Positions 1 through 10,127 are shown, numbered from the stretch's first letter. The stretch: 64,000 nt of DNA from Paenibacillus phytohabitans (GCF_013141775.1 NZ_WHOB01000086.1:124001-188000), one strand, 5' to 3'. Notes: a model not told the origin generated them from the letters alone. Program-made: numbers and translations.

Positions 1-2
1 TC

Positions 3-1508
3 CTTTTAAAAAATGACGGGAATATATTACCGCTGAAATTCGGTAAAAAGGTTGCGGTAATTGGAGATTTTGCCAAAGATGCACGATACCAGGGGGCAGG
101 ATCCTCTATTGTAAATCCGACCATTCTGGATCATACATTAAATTGTTTTGAAGAATCGGGAATTGTCAGTATTGGGTTTGAAGCGGGCTTTGAACGCTAT
201 GGAAAGAAAAATGCTGAAAAAGTAAAAAGCGCATGCCTGCTCGCAGAAAAAGCAGATGTTGTACTTCTATATATTGGCCTAGATGAAGTTACTGAAGCAG
301 AGGGACTTGACAGGCAGAATATGAAAATTCCTGAGAATCAGATAGATTTATTAGATGCCGTATTTAGTGTTAATCCCAATATTGTGGCAATTCTTTCTTG
401 CGGTTCTGCAGTTGAAATGCCGTGGATTGGTAAAGTAAGAGGATTGGTACACGGTTATTTAGGCGGACAAGCAGGAGCCCGATCAATTCTTAGGGTTTTG
501 TCAGGGGATGTGAATCCTTCAGGCAAATTGGCCGAAACATTCCCTCTTCAATATGAGGATACACCCTCTCTTCTTCATTTCTCAGGTAAAGAGGTTACGG
601 TTGAGTATAGGGAAAGTATATTTATTGGTTATCGTTACTATGATACTGCCAATGTTGATGTGCTCTTCCCGTTTGGATTTGGGCTCAGCTATACAACATT
701 TGAATACTCGGATATTCAGATTGCTAAGGATGGAGTAACATTCAAGCTAACCAACTCGGGGAGAGTAGCCGGAATGGAAATTCCGCAGCTTTATGTCCGA
801 TGTAAATCCGATGCGATTTTCAGACCTAATATGGAGCTGAAGGGATTTGTTAAGATTTTTATAAATGCAGGTCAAACGAAGACGGTTACTATTCCATTTG
901 ACGACAAGACATTCCGGTATTTTAATGTGATAACAAATCAATGGGAAATTGAAGAAGCGGAGTATGAGATTATCATTGGTGCATCAAGTGCTGATATCAG
1001 ACTAACGGGTATCCTTGCAGTAGAGGGGACGGGAGCGCCTATCCCATACAATAAGATTAAGCTTCCATCTTATTATTCTGGAAAAGTAAATAATGTCGAT
1101 CTAGAGGAATTTGAATATTTGCTTGGAGATAAAGTGCCTATTTCCACATGGGACCGTACACAACCACTGGGTTATAACGATACGATTGCGCAATGTCAGT
1201 ATGCAAAGGGCAGAATTGCAAGATTATCCTATCATACAATCGTTTTTGCACATTGGTTTTTGAGGAAAATAGGCAAGCGGGACACAGCGAATCTAATAAT
1301 GATGTCCATTTATCATATGCCGTTCAGAGGAATAGCGAGAATGACGGGCGGTGTAGTGAATATGCCAATGCTGGACGGGATTTTAATGATTGCAAACGGG
1401 CATTTCTTTAAAGGGTTGAACCATGTAATTAAAGAAAGAAAAAAGATGCGAAAATACCGTAAAAGCATCAAAACAGTAGAAATAGGCAGTAGGCAGAGAT
1501 ATGAATAA
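3..1508 (+). CDS. GH3 family beta-glucosidase, 3' part (gene begins before the window)
   Basis: This is the C-terminal part of a glycoside hydrolase family 3 enzyme, which removes terminal beta-linked glucose or related sugars from oligosaccharides. The frame is open from the first bases of the window and lines up residue for residue with the second half of the complete GH3 gene at 2651-5095 (for example KNDGNILPL and YQGAGSSIVNP). The N-terminal catalytic barrel with the nucleophile lies outside the window. Visible parts are the GH3 C-terminal alpha/beta sandwich, a fibronectin-III-like domain (YLFGFGLSY-type region onward) and a tail of about 100 residues with hydrophobic stretches that is shared with the paralogue. 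No export signal can be judged. The stop overlaps the start of the LysR gene by 8 bases, so the two are probably co-transcribed. Confidence 0.93.
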   Translation, partial: LLKNDGNILPLKFGKKVAVIGDFAKDARYQGAGSSIVNPTILDHTLNCFEESGIVSIGFEAGFERYGKKNAEKVKSACLLAEKADVVLLYIGLDEVTEAEGLDRQNMKIPENQIDLLDAVFSVNPNIVAILSCGSAVEMPWIGKVRGLVHGYLGGQAGARSILRVLSGDVNPSGKLAETFPLQYEDTPSLLHFSGKEVTVEYRESIFIGYRYYDTANVDVLFPFGFGLSYTTFEYSDIQIAKDGVTFKLTNSGRVAGMEIPQLYVRCKSDAIFRPNMELKGFVKIFINAGQTKTVTIPFDDKTFRYFNVITNQWEIEEAEYEIIIGASSADIRLTGILAVEGTGAPIPYNKIKLPSYYSGKVNNVDLEEFEYLLGDKVPISTWDRTQPLGYNDTIAQCQYAKGRIARLSYHTIVFAHWFLRKIGKRDTANLIMMSIYHMPFRGIARMTGGVVNMPMLDGILMIANGHFFKGLNHVIKERKKMRKYRKSIKTVEIGSRQRYE

Positions 1509-2403
1509 AGACGCATTAGAGTGTTTTATCAAAGTGTATGAGAAGAAAAGCGTGACGTCAGCGGCCAAGGACTTGTTTATATCTCCGCAAGGATTAAGTA
1601 AAACTATAAAACTGTTAGAATTAGATGTAGAAGCAGAGTTATTCTTCCGAGGTCCCCATGGAATGGAGGCTACTGATTGCGGAGAGTTATTGTATGCACG
1701 GGCTAAACATCTCTGTTATCTTATGGATGATATCAAGAAAGAAATTGGTATCATGAGCGGAGGAAAGAGCACTTTAAATGTCCTGGTTAATTTCTCCACA
1801 ACCCCCTCTGTTCCACCAGATATATTGTTTGGATTTACCAATATGTATCCTCAATTCCAAATGAGACTAAGAGAATTCCCGGATGAGTACCCAATAGGCC
1901 GAATATTTCAAGAGGAATTTGATGTCGGGATCGTATTGGGACAGCAGGAAATTGATAATTGTGAAATTGAATTAATTCAATTATGTGAAGTAGTGGCGGT
2001 TGTCTCCAAAAAGCATCGGTTGGCAGGAAAAGATGAAATTTCGATAATGGAATTAGAACATGAACAACTCGTCTTGAAATCTGTGGAAAAAGGGAAGGAG
2101 CACAGTTTAATAGATAAATGTTTAGAGCATGGGTTTACTCCTCATGTTGTCCATGAATTTAGCAATGTTGCTACTGCACACATACTGTGCGAAGAGAGTG
2201 GATATCTGGCCATTTCAGTAGATCTTGTGGAAGAGTTCTATAACAATGAAAATTTGAAAATTATTAGATTAATCGAAAAGATTCCCCAGAATATTTATTT
2301 GGTCAGCAGAAAAAGAGATATTCAGACTAGAGCAGTTTCATTATTTCTTAGTTACATTAAAAATTATATCAATGAGAAAACAGGTCATATTGATGTGGAG
2401 TAA
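1501..2403 (+). CDS. LysR family transcriptional regulator
   Basis: A 300-residue protein with the LysR layout: an N-terminal winged helix-turn-helix (residues 1-60, including SVTSAAKDLFISPQGLSKTI and LELDVEAELFFR) and a C-terminal effector-binding domain (about 90-290). LysR proteins bind DNA as tetramers and respond to a small metabolite. The ATG overlaps the 3' end of the upstream GH3 gene (ATGAATAA shared), and a second GH3 gene follows after a terminator, so control of beta-glucoside breakdown is the simplest role, though this is inferred from position only. Being co-oriented with, rather than divergent from, its likely target is less usual for the family. Confidence 0.9.
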   Translation: MNKDALECFIKVYEKKSVTSAAKDLFISPQGLSKTIKLLELDVEAELFFRGPHGMEATDCGELLYARAKHLCYLMDDIKKEIGIMSGGKSTLNVLVNFSTTPSVPPDILFGFTNMYPQFQMRLREFPDEYPIGRIFQEEFDVGIVLGQQEIDNCEIELIQLCEVVAVVSKKHRLAGKDEISIMELEHEQLVLKSVEKGKEHSLIDKCLEHGFTPHVVHEFSNVATAHILCEESGYLAISVDLVEEFYNNENLKIIRLIEKIPQNIYLVSRKRDIQTRAVSLFLSYIKNYINEKTGHIDVE

Positions 2404-2427
2404 TACATCATATGACCTGTTTTTTTA
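2380..2427 (+). terminator. Intrinsic terminator after the LysR gene
   Basis: A long stem (ACAGGTCATAT pairing with ATATGACCTGT, extended by GATGT/ACATC with one bulged base per arm) is followed by seven T. The left arm lies inside the last codons of the LysR gene and the loop contains its stop codon. It separates the first GH3-LysR unit from the second GH3 unit. Confidence 0.85.
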
Positions 2428-2565
2428 TGCTTTAAACTAAAAGTTTATCCCTCTAACTTTTTGGTTGATGGAGAATTCAATAGATAGGAGGTAGTATGAA
2501 AAGTGCGGGATGAAATTTTGAATTTACGTATATATAGAAAATGTAAGGGAGGGGGAGTAAGTAAA

Positions 2566-2579
2566 TGAAAGCGTAGACA
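2566..2579 (+). promoter_or_regulatory. Possible CcpA (cre) site upstream of the GH3 gene
   Basis: TGAAAGCGTAGACA matches the catabolite-responsive element consensus TGWAARCGYTWNCW at 12 of 14 positions by eye. It lies 72 bases before the GH3 start, in the 247-base gap 2404-2650, which otherwise holds only purine-rich stretches and no gene I can support. Catabolite repression of a beta-glucosidase would make sense, but the match is imperfect. Confidence 0.3.
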
Positions 2580-2650
2580 ATCCCCTTTCTTATAATTGGA
2601 GAGAGTTCCTGTAGGTGGAGACATACTAAATTACAAAAAGAGGAATCTAA

Positions 2651-5095
2651 ATGAAATATAAAAGTTTGATTGGGAAAATGACTTTGGAAGAGAAAGCATC
2701 TTTAATGTCAGGAAAAGATTTTTGGACAACTCAAAACATAGATCGTCTTGGAATCCCCAGTATATTTTTGGCGGATGGACCGCATGGCATTAGAAAACAG
2801 GCAGCAGCAGCAGATCATCTGGGCCTTAATGCGAGTATACCGGCAACTTGTTTTCCAACAGCTGCGACGGTAGCCAATAGCTGGAACTTAGAACTTGGCG
2901 AAAAGCTTGGAGAGTATCTTGGGGAGGAAGCCGTTGCACAGCAAGTCAATGTTCTTCTGGGACCTGGTATTAATATGAAAAGGAATCCTCTTTGTGGAAG
3001 AAACTTTGAATATTTCAGTGAAGATCCATACCTTGCTGGTAAGATGGCTGCCGGTTATATTCGAGGTATTCAATCACATGGGATTTCAGCATGTGTGAAG
3101 CATTTTGCAGTGAACAACCAAGAAGAGCGACGGATGTCCATTGATACCATTGTCGATGAAAGAACGCTTAGAGAAATCTATCTGACTGCATTTGAAATTG
3201 CAGTTAAGGAAGGCAAAACGAAAACAGTTATGTCCTCCTATAATTTGTTGAACGGAAGTTACACGAATGAAAGCACGCATTTGATGAAAGAAATTCTGCG
3301 AGATGAATGGGATTTCGATGGGGTAGTTGTCACTGATTGGGGCGGCAGTAATGATCGTGTAGCAGGCTTGTTAGCAGGTAATGAATTGGAGATGCCAACA
3401 ACAGCAGGCGAGACCAATGAAGAAATCATTCGAGCTATTCAAAGCGGTGAAATTGCAGAAGAAGCATTAGATGAATGTGTAGATAGACTGCTTGACCTTA
3501 TATACACAACGGAGATAGCTTCTAACAGGCCTAATGAGTATAGTGTGGAAAAGCATCATAAGGTAGCACAGTGGGCGGCAGAAGAGTCCATAGTTCTTCT
3601 TAAAAATGACGAGAAAATATTACCCCTGAAAAAAGGGAATACGGTTGCCGTGATTGGAGATTTTGCAAAATCCCCTAGATACCAGGGAGCTGGATCCTCT
3701 ATCGTAAATCCAACCATACTCGATAATGTTTTAGAATGTTTTGACAACTCGGATATTATCAGCATCGGATATGAGCCGGGATTTGAACGTTACGGAAAGA
3801 AGAATTCAAAGAAAATAAGTAAGGCTTGTGACCTTGCTAAAAAGGCAGATGTTGTCCTGCTCTATTTGGGACTTGATGAAGTTACGGAAGCTGAAGGATT
3901 AGACAGACAAAGCATGAGGATACCGGAGAACCAGATTGATTTATTAAATTCTTTGTGTGAAGTGAACCCCAACATTGTGGTGATTCTCTCTTGTGGTTCC
4001 GTGGTAGAAATGCCCTGGATTAATAAGGTTAAAGGATTAGTGCATGGTTATTTAACTGGGCAAGCTGGTGCGAGAGCCACAGTTAGGATTTTAACAGGTG
4101 ATGTAAATCCTTCGGGAAAGCTGGCAGAAACTTATCCCGTTCGTTATGAAGATACCCCTTCCTACTACCAGTTTCCGGGTAAGGAGGTTAGCGTTGAATA
4201 TAGAGAGAGCATTTATATCGGCTACCGTTATTATGATACGGCAAATAAGAAGGTGCTTTTCCCGTTTGGTTACGGACTTAGCTATACAGACTTTGAATAC
4301 TCGAACATTCAGGTATTCAAGGATCGGGTAACATTTAAATTGACTAATACCGGAGATGTATCTGGTATGGAGATTGCTCAACTGTACGTAGGTTGTATGT
4401 CAAAGGATATTTTCAGAGCAAAAAAGGAACTGAAGGGATTTACTAAAGTGTTTTTGGAAGCGGGTGAAACTAAAGAGGTAACCCTGTCATTTGATGATAT
4501 AACCTTCCGCTACTTCAATGTGAAAACAAATAAATGGGAAGTTGAAGAAGCGGAGTATATGATCAGTATTGGTGCTTCAAGTGCTGATATCAGATTGAAA
4601 GGCACCTTATTGGTGGAAGGAACAGGTGCACCACTTCCATATGATAAGGAGAAGCTTCCCACCTATTACGCAGGTGTAGCAAGCAATGTCAGCTTAGATG
4701 AATTTGAGAATCTGATTGGATATAAAGCACCTGTGTCTAAATGGGATAGATCACAGCCACTGGGTTACAATGATACGATTGCCCAGTGCCAGTATGCAAA
4801 GGGGGGCGCTGCAAGATTTGCATACCATTTGATGGTTTTTGCACATTGGTTCTTAATTAAGATTGGAAAAAGAAGTACAGCTAATATCATCATGATGTCT
4901 ATCTATCATATGCCCTTCAGAGGTGTTGCAAGAATGACAGGCGGTATTATAAATATGCCAATGCTGGATGGAATCTTGATGATCGTAAATGGTCGTTTCT
5001 TCAAAGGATTCAATCATGTACTAAAGGAAAGAAGTAAAATGGTGAAGGTCGCTAAGGTAAAAAAGACCATGCCAAACGCGATAAAGGAGACGTAG
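2651..5095 (+). CDS. GH3 family beta-glucosidase, complete
   Basis: An 814-residue glycoside hydrolase family 3 enzyme acting on terminal beta-linked sugars. The N-terminal barrel starts at LIGKMTLEEKASLMSG and contains FLADGPHGIR, GPGINMKRNPLCGRNFEY and KHFAVNNQE; the nucleophile is D229 in VVTDWGG. The second domain follows (about 320-545), then a fibronectin-III-like domain (about 565-640). The last ~110 residues form an extension with hydrophobic runs (AYHLMVFAHWFLIKIG, MPMLDGILMIVNG) that typical GH3 proteins lack but the partial paralogue at the window start shares. There is no signal peptide, so the enzyme should be cytoplasmic and act on imported oligosaccharides or glycosides. The GtrA-like gene begins 6 bases after the stop, which implies one operon with the downstream glycan genes. 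Confidence 0.95.
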   Translation: MKYKSLIGKMTLEEKASLMSGKDFWTTQNIDRLGIPSIFLADGPHGIRKQAAAADHLGLNASIPATCFPTAATVANSWNLELGEKLGEYLGEEAVAQQVNVLLGPGINMKRNPLCGRNFEYFSEDPYLAGKMAAGYIRGIQSHGISACVKHFAVNNQEERRMSIDTIVDERTLREIYLTAFEIAVKEGKTKTVMSSYNLLNGSYTNESTHLMKEILRDEWDFDGVVVTDWGGSNDRVAGLLAGNELEMPTTAGETNEEIIRAIQSGEIAEEALDECVDRLLDLIYTTEIASNRPNEYSVEKHHKVAQWAAEESIVLLKNDEKILPLKKGNTVAVIGDFAKSPRYQGAGSSIVNPTILDNVLECFDNSDIISIGYEPGFERYGKKNSKKISKACDLAKKADVVLLYLGLDEVTEAEGLDRQSMRIPENQIDLLNSLCEVNPNIVVILSCGSVVEMPWINKVKGLVHGYLTGQAGARATVRILTGDVNPSGKLAETYPVRYEDTPSYYQFPGKEVSVEYRESIYIGYRYYDTANKKVLFPFGYGLSYTDFEYSNIQVFKDRVTFKLTNTGDVSGMEIAQLYVGCMSKDIFRAKKELKGFTKVFLEAGETKEVTLSFDDITFRYFNVKTNKWEVEEAEYMISIGASSADIRLKGTLLVEGTGAPLPYDKEKLPTYYAGVASNVSLDEFENLIGYKAPVSKWDRSQPLGYNDTIAQCQYAKGGAARFAYHLMVFAHWFLIKIGKRSTANIIMMSIYHMPFRGVARMTGGIINMPMLDGILMIVNGRFFKGFNHVLKERSKMVKVAKVKKTMPNAIKET

Positions 5096-5101
5096 AATAA
5101 A

Positions 5102-5728
5102 ATGAATGATATAAATATCAATAATAAAAAATCAGGTACGGGTTTAGTGGGTTTTTGGAATAATTACAAGGAACAGCATCCCAGTATTGCCCAGTTTCTA
5201 GTCTTCTTTTTGCTTAGTACCGGAATGACAGTGTTACAACTGATTATGATGCCTGTGTTCAAAGGTATATTTGCACAAACAACATTAGTCGATACAAGCT
5301 TTCGAATTTTGCAGTTTGGCCATAATTTTGATGGAAGTGATTATTATCTGTTTGATTATGGATCAGGTTCACTTGCTTCCGGCGGTGGAGGCGGGCTTGC
5401 CTATTTCCTCGCAGTTCAAATCACGATTGGAGTTGCCCAGATCATTAACTTTTTCTTACAGAGGAACATTACATTTAAGTCTAACAGTAATATTTGGACG
5501 GCTGCCTTCTGGTATGTATTGGCCTATTTTGTAATAACAATAGGTGCTGCTGCAGCTCAAGGGTTTTACAAAGCCCCTGTTTATAATTTGTTGATGAATA
5601 CTTGGGGGATGGGCTCGTTTGGTGAGACAGCAGCGGATCTTATTACAATGATGATTAATGCTGCAATTTCCTTCTGGGTATTCTATCCGATATTTAAAGT
5701 AATTTTTAAACAAAATCCAGAAAAATAG
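5102..5728 (+). CDS. GtrA-like membrane protein
   Basis: A 208-residue protein with about four membrane segments (roughly 32-52, 97-118, 131-155 and 180-202). The segment ending in INFFLQRNITFK is the characteristic GtrA-family signature. GtrA-like proteins are small integral membrane proteins linked to polysaccharide synthesis and often thought to move undecaprenyl-phosphate-linked sugars across the membrane. A glycine-rich insert (SGSLASGGGGG) precedes the second segment. It lies between the GH3 gene and a family 2 glycosyltransferase, the usual company of GtrA proteins. The specific sugar cannot be told from the sequence. Confidence 0.75.
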   Translation: MNDININNKKSGTGLVGFWNNYKEQHPSIAQFLVFFLLSTGMTVLQLIMMPVFKGIFAQTTLVDTSFRILQFGHNFDGSDYYLFDYGSGSLASGGGGGLAYFLAVQITIGVAQIINFFLQRNITFKSNSNIWTAAFWYVLAYFVITIGAAAAQGFYKAPVYNLLMNTWGMGSFGETAADLITMMINAAISFWVFYPIFKVIFKQNPEK

Positions 5729-5749
5729 GGAAGTAAAGGTAGTGTTCGT

Positions 5750-6766
5750 ATGAAATTATTATCAGTGGTAATTCCTTGTTATAACTCACAAGACTATATG
5801 AGATATTGCATTGAGTCCCTTTTGCCGGGGGGCGAGAATGTAGAGTTACTGATAGTAAATGATGGTTCCACGGATCAGACCGGATCAATTGCGGATGAAT
5901 ATGCCCACAAATATCCGTCTATAATTAGAGTGATTCACCAGGAGAATGGCGGACACGGAGAAGCTGTTAATGCCGGTATCCGAAACGCGGGCGGGTTGTA
6001 CGTAAAGGTAGTGGACAGTGATGATTGGGTAGATACAAGAGCCTATCTCAAAATTCTAAAAACCCTACATGATTTTGGTACAGCAGAGAACTCCATGGAT
6101 ATGGTTATCAGTAATTTTGTATATGAAAAAGAAGGCGCAAAATATAAGAAAATTATGAAATATGATAATGTGCTTCCCGAGGGAATCATTTTCTCCTGGG
6201 ACGATATTAAGCGTTTTCGTAAAGGACAATATATCTTGATGCATTCTTTAATTTACAGAACCCAGCTGCTAAAGGATTGTGGATTGGAGCTTCCGAAACA
6301 CACCTTTTATGTAGATAACTTATTCGTATATGTACCGCTCCAGCATGTTAAGAAAATGTACTATATTAATGTGGATTTTTACAGATATTTTATTGGCAGA
6401 GAAGATCAATCGGTCCAAGAAAATGTCATGATCAAAAGAATCGATCAACAGATTAAGGTTAATAAGCTTATGATTGAACAGGTGCAAATTAGTAGTATTG
6501 AAAGCCCTAAGCTTCAGCAATATATGCTTCATCATTTGGAAATAGTGACGGTCATATCCGGTTTCTTCTTAATACGTTCAGGAACGGCTGAGAATCTGGA
6601 GAAGAAGAAGGAACTGTGGAGGTATATTAAGCGCAAAGACGTAGAGCTGTACCGTGATCTCAGATATGGTATTATGGGTGGTTTATTGAATTTACCAGGC
6701 CGCCCAGGACGCAGTATTTCAGTTGGAGCATACAAAATAACGCAAAGACTAGTTGGTTTTAACTAA
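5750..6766 (+). CDS. Glycosyltransferase family 2
   Basis: A 338-residue GT-A fold glycosyltransferase. The N-terminus has the classic start VVIPCYNSQDYM, the nucleotide-binding LIVNDGSTDQT, and the metal-binding DxD-type motif in VVDSDDWVD near residue 90. It lacks membrane segments, so it is probably a cytoplasmic or peripheral enzyme that transfers a sugar from a nucleotide donor. It lies 21 bases after the GtrA-like gene and upstream of UDP-galactopyranose mutase, which suggests a surface glycan that may contain galactofuranose. The donor and acceptor cannot be read from the sequence. Confidence 0.9.
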   Translation: MKLLSVVIPCYNSQDYMRYCIESLLPGGENVELLIVNDGSTDQTGSIADEYAHKYPSIIRVIHQENGGHGEAVNAGIRNAGGLYVKVVDSDDWVDTRAYLKILKTLHDFGTAENSMDMVISNFVYEKEGAKYKKIMKYDNVLPEGIIFSWDDIKRFRKGQYILMHSLIYRTQLLKDCGLELPKHTFYVDNLFVYVPLQHVKKMYYINVDFYRYFIGREDQSVQENVMIKRIDQQIKVNKLMIEQVQISSIESPKLQQYMLHHLEIVTVISGFFLIRSGTAENLEKKKELWRYIKRKDVELYRDLRYGIMGGLLNLPGRPGRSISVGAYKITQRLVGFN

Positions 6767-6804
6767 AACATGGATAATCGCTATAAGCCTTGAACGGGTG
6801 TGGA

Positions 6805-6855
6805 AGAGACTCCGAACCATTTCGCCGTGGTTCTATCTCTGCACTCGTTTTTTCT
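6805..6855 (+). terminator. Hairpin between the glycosyltransferase and glf
   Basis: AGAGA and TCTCT flank an inner stem GAACCA/TGGTTC, and a T run follows about ten bases later (6850-6855). It may lower read-through from the glycosyltransferase into glf, but the distance to the T run makes it a weak candidate. Confidence 0.3.
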
Positions 6856-6889
6856 TTGTATAACAAAATATTATTGGAGAGTGACATTT

Positions 6890-8005
6890 ATGAATATAAA
6901 GTATGACTATCTAATAGTAGGAGCGGGTTTATATGGTGCTGTGTTTGCTCATGAAGTGAGAAAAGCAGGGAAAACATGCCTGATCATCGATAAACGGGAC
7001 CATATTGCAGGAAATATATATACCGCAAAGATTGATGGTATTCAGGTGCATAAATATGGTGCGCATATTTTTCATACCAGCAATAAGGAAGTGTGGACAT
7101 ATCTAAACCAGTTTGCTGAATTCAACAGATACATTAATAGTCCTATAGCAAATTATCATGGTGAAATCTTTAATTTGCCCTTTAATATGAATACATTTAA
7201 TAAACTGTGGGGAGTTGTAACACCGGATGAGGCCAAGAGGAAGATAGAACAGCAGCGTAAAGACAATTATGTTGAGAACCCTCAGAATTTAGAGGAGCAG
7301 GCTATCAACCTGGTTGGTGTAGATGTATATAACAAACTCATTCGTGGCTACACGGAGAAGCAATGGGGTCGTTCTTGCAAAGAAATACCTGCATTTATTA
7401 TCCGCAGACTGCCCGTTAGATTTACTTACGATAATAATTATTTCGATGATCCCTATCAGGGTATACCCATTGGGGGATATACAGGAATGATTGAACGAAT
7501 GATTGAAGGGATTGAAGTGAGGCTGGGGACAGATTACCTTGTTGATAAAATGAAATGGGATGAACTCGCTGATAAGATAGTCTATACGGGTCCAGTCGAT
7601 GCTTATTACGGCTACAGATTTGGTGTTTTAGATTATAGAAGTTTAAGGTTTGAAACAGAGGTTATAAATATGCCTAACTATCAGGGAAATGCTGTAGTGA
7701 ATTATACAGACAGCAGAACACCGTATACTCGCATAATTGAGCATAAGCACTTTGACTTTGGCACTCAGCCTAAGACAGTGATTAGCCGCGAATACAGTGA
7801 AGAATGGAAACGGGGGGACGATCCATATTATCCCATTAATGATAGCAAAAACAGTGTGTTGTATGAAAAGTATAAAGCATTAACAGAAACTCAAAGCAAT
7901 GTAATATTTGGCGGCCGCCTGGGGGAATACAAGTATTATGATATGGATAAAGTTGTAGAAGTTGCTCTGCAGAAGGTAAGAGAGGTTTTGCAGGTGTCAT
8001 TATAA
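6890..8005 (+). CDS. glf: UDP-galactopyranose mutase
   Basis: A 371-residue flavoenzyme that interconverts UDP-galactopyranose and UDP-galactofuranose. The FAD-binding start YLIVGAGLYGAVFAHE carries the GxGxxG motif, followed by the family signatures GAHIFHTSNKEVW, IRGYTEKQWGR, LPVRFTYDNNYF, GIPIGGYTGM, DAYYGYRFG and GGRLGEYKYYDMD near the C-terminus. The start at 6890 is preferred over an earlier in-frame codon because TTGGAGAG lies just upstream and the Rossmann fold begins at once; the upstream 30 codons look non-coding. With the neighbouring GtrA and GT2 genes it points to synthesis of a galactofuranose-containing surface polymer. Confidence 0.97.
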   Translation: MNIKYDYLIVGAGLYGAVFAHEVRKAGKTCLIIDKRDHIAGNIYTAKIDGIQVHKYGAHIFHTSNKEVWTYLNQFAEFNRYINSPIANYHGEIFNLPFNMNTFNKLWGVVTPDEAKRKIEQQRKDNYVENPQNLEEQAINLVGVDVYNKLIRGYTEKQWGRSCKEIPAFIIRRLPVRFTYDNNYFDDPYQGIPIGGYTGMIERMIEGIEVRLGTDYLVDKMKWDELADKIVYTGPVDAYYGYRFGVLDYRSLRFETEVINMPNYQGNAVVNYTDSRTPYTRIIEHKHFDFGTQPKTVISREYSEEWKRGDDPYYPINDSKNSVLYEKYKALTETQSNVIFGGRLGEYKYYDMDKVVEVALQKVREVLQVSL

Positions 8006-8058
8006 TCCGAATGAGTCAATACTTCCTCTGAACCTCAAGAAAAGGAGTTTAAACTAAA

Positions 8059-10041
8059 TTGAATATTACCCGAACACTTCGTTTTAGATTAACACTACTC
8101 ATTTTGTTGCTGACGCTCATACCTCTTTTTAGCCTTGCCATATTTCAAATTAATCAGTTTGAAAGCGGGACCACTCACAGCATTGATAACCAAAAGCTGG
8201 ACTTGGCAGAAAACAATGCCTCCTCTATTGATCGCTGGCTGAACACTAAGGTTTCAGCCATTAATGAGGTGCTTAGTGCAACGAAAGGATATTATCAACT
8301 CGAATCATCACAGAAATTAGCTGCCGTTCAAGCAATTGATCAGACTGATGTGGAAGTCGTTTCAATTAATGTTACCGAAGCGAGTAATGAGGAAGAGAGT
8401 GATTTAGCTACCCAAGAATTTTATCAAAGAGCAAGGAGTACGAAAGAACCGGTCATAAGCGATTTACTCCCCGGGTTTACAACTGAGGCGAATCTAATTA
8501 TGCTCGCTATCCCATATTTGGATGACAAGAATGAGTATCAAGGTATGATAATAAGTGTTTTTACTGGGAGTGTATTGAAGCAATCCATTGGGCAAATTCA
8601 ACTTGAGGAAACAGGATATGGAGTATTGCTATCCAGCAAAGGAGACTTCATGTATCATCCTGATGCTGGGAAATTGAACGCTCATTATCAAAATACGCTA
8701 AAAAGCGAAAGTATGCTTGACGCATTCACCAATTCAATTTTAGTAAAGGAACACGGATCAATTATCTATACCGATGATGACGGTATAAAGAGAACAGCAG
8801 CTTTCTCTACAGTTCAAAGTACAGGTTGGAAAGTACTCGTTACAGTGCCGGAGGAAGAAGCCTATGCAAAGGTTCATTCAGCGCTTACAACTACCAGGAA
8901 TATCATTATATTTACTATAGTATTGGTGATATTTATATCAATTATTATGACAGGTTTAATTACTACTCCCATAAAACGTCTTTCAAAGTTTGTGAATTTT
9001 ATGGCGCAAGCTGATTTTACATCAGTTATTCCTGTGAAAATTGCAAAGCGTAAAGACGAGATAGGGCAATTGGCTCAATCTTTGGAGAAGATGTCAGGAT
9101 CTATTCGTGAAATCCTTAATCAGGTGAACGAAGAAACATCGAATGTGAAATCTAATATCACCCATTCTGCGCATAGCATGTACATGCTGGGAACTCAGGT
9201 GGAGGAGGTTTCAGCAACAACCGAGGAGATGTCAGCCGGTATGGAAGAGACAGCAGCGATGGCCCAGCAAATGAACGAAACTTCTGTGGAAATTAAGCAA
9301 GCCGTAAGTTCGATTGCTGATAAGGCACAAGTTGGATCAGCTATGGCTGAAATGATTTCAGATCGAGCGAAACAGTTGAAGGGGACAGCAATAGCCTCAA
9401 GGGATGAAGCGCATTTAATATACAATGCCATCGATACAGAATCTAGGTTAGCGATAGAACAAGTCACGGCTATTGAGCAGATTCATCTACTGACAGACTC
9501 TATTCTGCAAATTACATCTCAAACGAATCTATTGTCGTTAAATGCCGCTGTAGAAGCTGCCCGTGCTGGGGAAGCAGGCAAAGGATTTGCTGTAGTTGCA
9601 AGCGAGATTCGAAAATTGGCGGAGAATTCGGCGAACACGGCTAGTGAAATCCAGAGAGTCACATATAACGTAATTGATTCTGTAAAGGGATTAACGGTAA
9701 GTTCTAGAAAAGCATTAGAGTTCATTGATAAGAAGGTTATTAAAGATTATAACGCGATGGTTGATACTGGGGAACAATATTACAATGATGCTGAGTCTAT
9801 ACAACTTCTGGTTACAGACTTCAGTGCGACTGCAGAACAATTACTTGCTTCCATACAAAATGTAGTTTATTCCATTAATGAAATCACCGCTTCAAATAAT
9901 GAAAATGCTCAAGGAACGAGCGACATTGCGGAGCGATCCTCGGATTTGCTTAGCCAATCTACGGAAGTGGCTAAGCTAATGAAAGTCTCAGAGGAAACAG
10001 CACAAAAGTTACTGACAGCTGTGTCTAAATTTATAATATAA
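8059..10041 (+). CDS. Methyl-accepting chemotaxis protein
   Basis: A 660-residue transmembrane chemoreceptor. It has a first membrane segment at about 10-32, an extracellular region of about 240 residues resembling a double Cache ligand sensor, a second membrane segment at about 275-298, a HAMP domain (about 300-352) and a cytoplasmic coiled-coil signalling domain whose hairpin tip is [20 protein letters not shown] near residues 490-510. The start codon is TTG, supported by AAAGGAG twelve bases upstream. The ligand is unknown. It lies after the glycan genes but has its own ribosome site and a terminator behind it. Its coupling partners (CheA, CheW) are not in the window. Confidence 0.95.
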   Translation: MNITRTLRFRLTLLILLLTLIPLFSLAIFQINQFESGTTHSIDNQKLDLAENNASSIDRWLNTKVSAINEVLSATKGYYQLESSQKLAAVQAIDQTDVEVVSINVTEASNEEESDLATQEFYQRARSTKEPVISDLLPGFTTEANLIMLAIPYLDDKNEYQGMIISVFTGSVLKQSIGQIQLEETGYGVLLSSKGDFMYHPDAGKLNAHYQNTLKSESMLDAFTNSILVKEHGSIIYTDDDGIKRTAAFSTVQSTGWKVLVTVPEEEAYAKVHSALTTTRNIIIFTIVLVIFISIIMTGLITTPIKRLSKFVNFMAQADFTSVIPVKIAKRKDEIGQLAQSLEKMSGSIREILNQVNEETSNVKSNITHSAHSMYMLGTQVEEVSATTEEMSAGMEETAAMAQQMNETSVEIKQAVSSIADKAQVGSAMAEMISDRAKQLKGTAIASRDEAHLIYNAIDTESRLAIEQVTAIEQIHLLTDSILQITSQTNLLSLNAAVEAARAGEAGKGFAVVASEIRKLAENSANTASEIQRVTYNVIDSVKGLTVSSRKALEFIDKKVIKDYNAMVDTGEQYYNDAESIQLLVTDFSATAEQLLASIQNVVYSINEITASNNENAQGTSDIAERSSDLLSQSTEVAKLMKVSEETAQKLLTAVSKFII

Positions 10042-10060
10042 TTATGATTCCTTTTGGTTT

Positions 10061-10105
10061 GAGCCAGACGTTGCATTTTTTAGCGGGTCTGACTCGGACT
10101 TTTTA
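10061..10105 (+). terminator. Terminator after the chemoreceptor gene
   Basis: GAGCCAGAC pairs with GTCTGACTC (one mismatch, extended by G-U pairs on both sides), followed by GGACTTTTT. It stands between the chemoreceptor and the convergent esterase gene. Confidence 0.55.
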
Positions 10106-10127
10106 GTAATGTACGGTGGATTTAATA

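Noticed and set aside
6800-6889. N-terminal extension of UDP-galactopyranose mutase starting at 6800
   Set aside because: The extra 30 codons cover a hairpin and have no ribosome site, and the conserved FAD-binding fold begins at 6890 behind TTGGAGAG.
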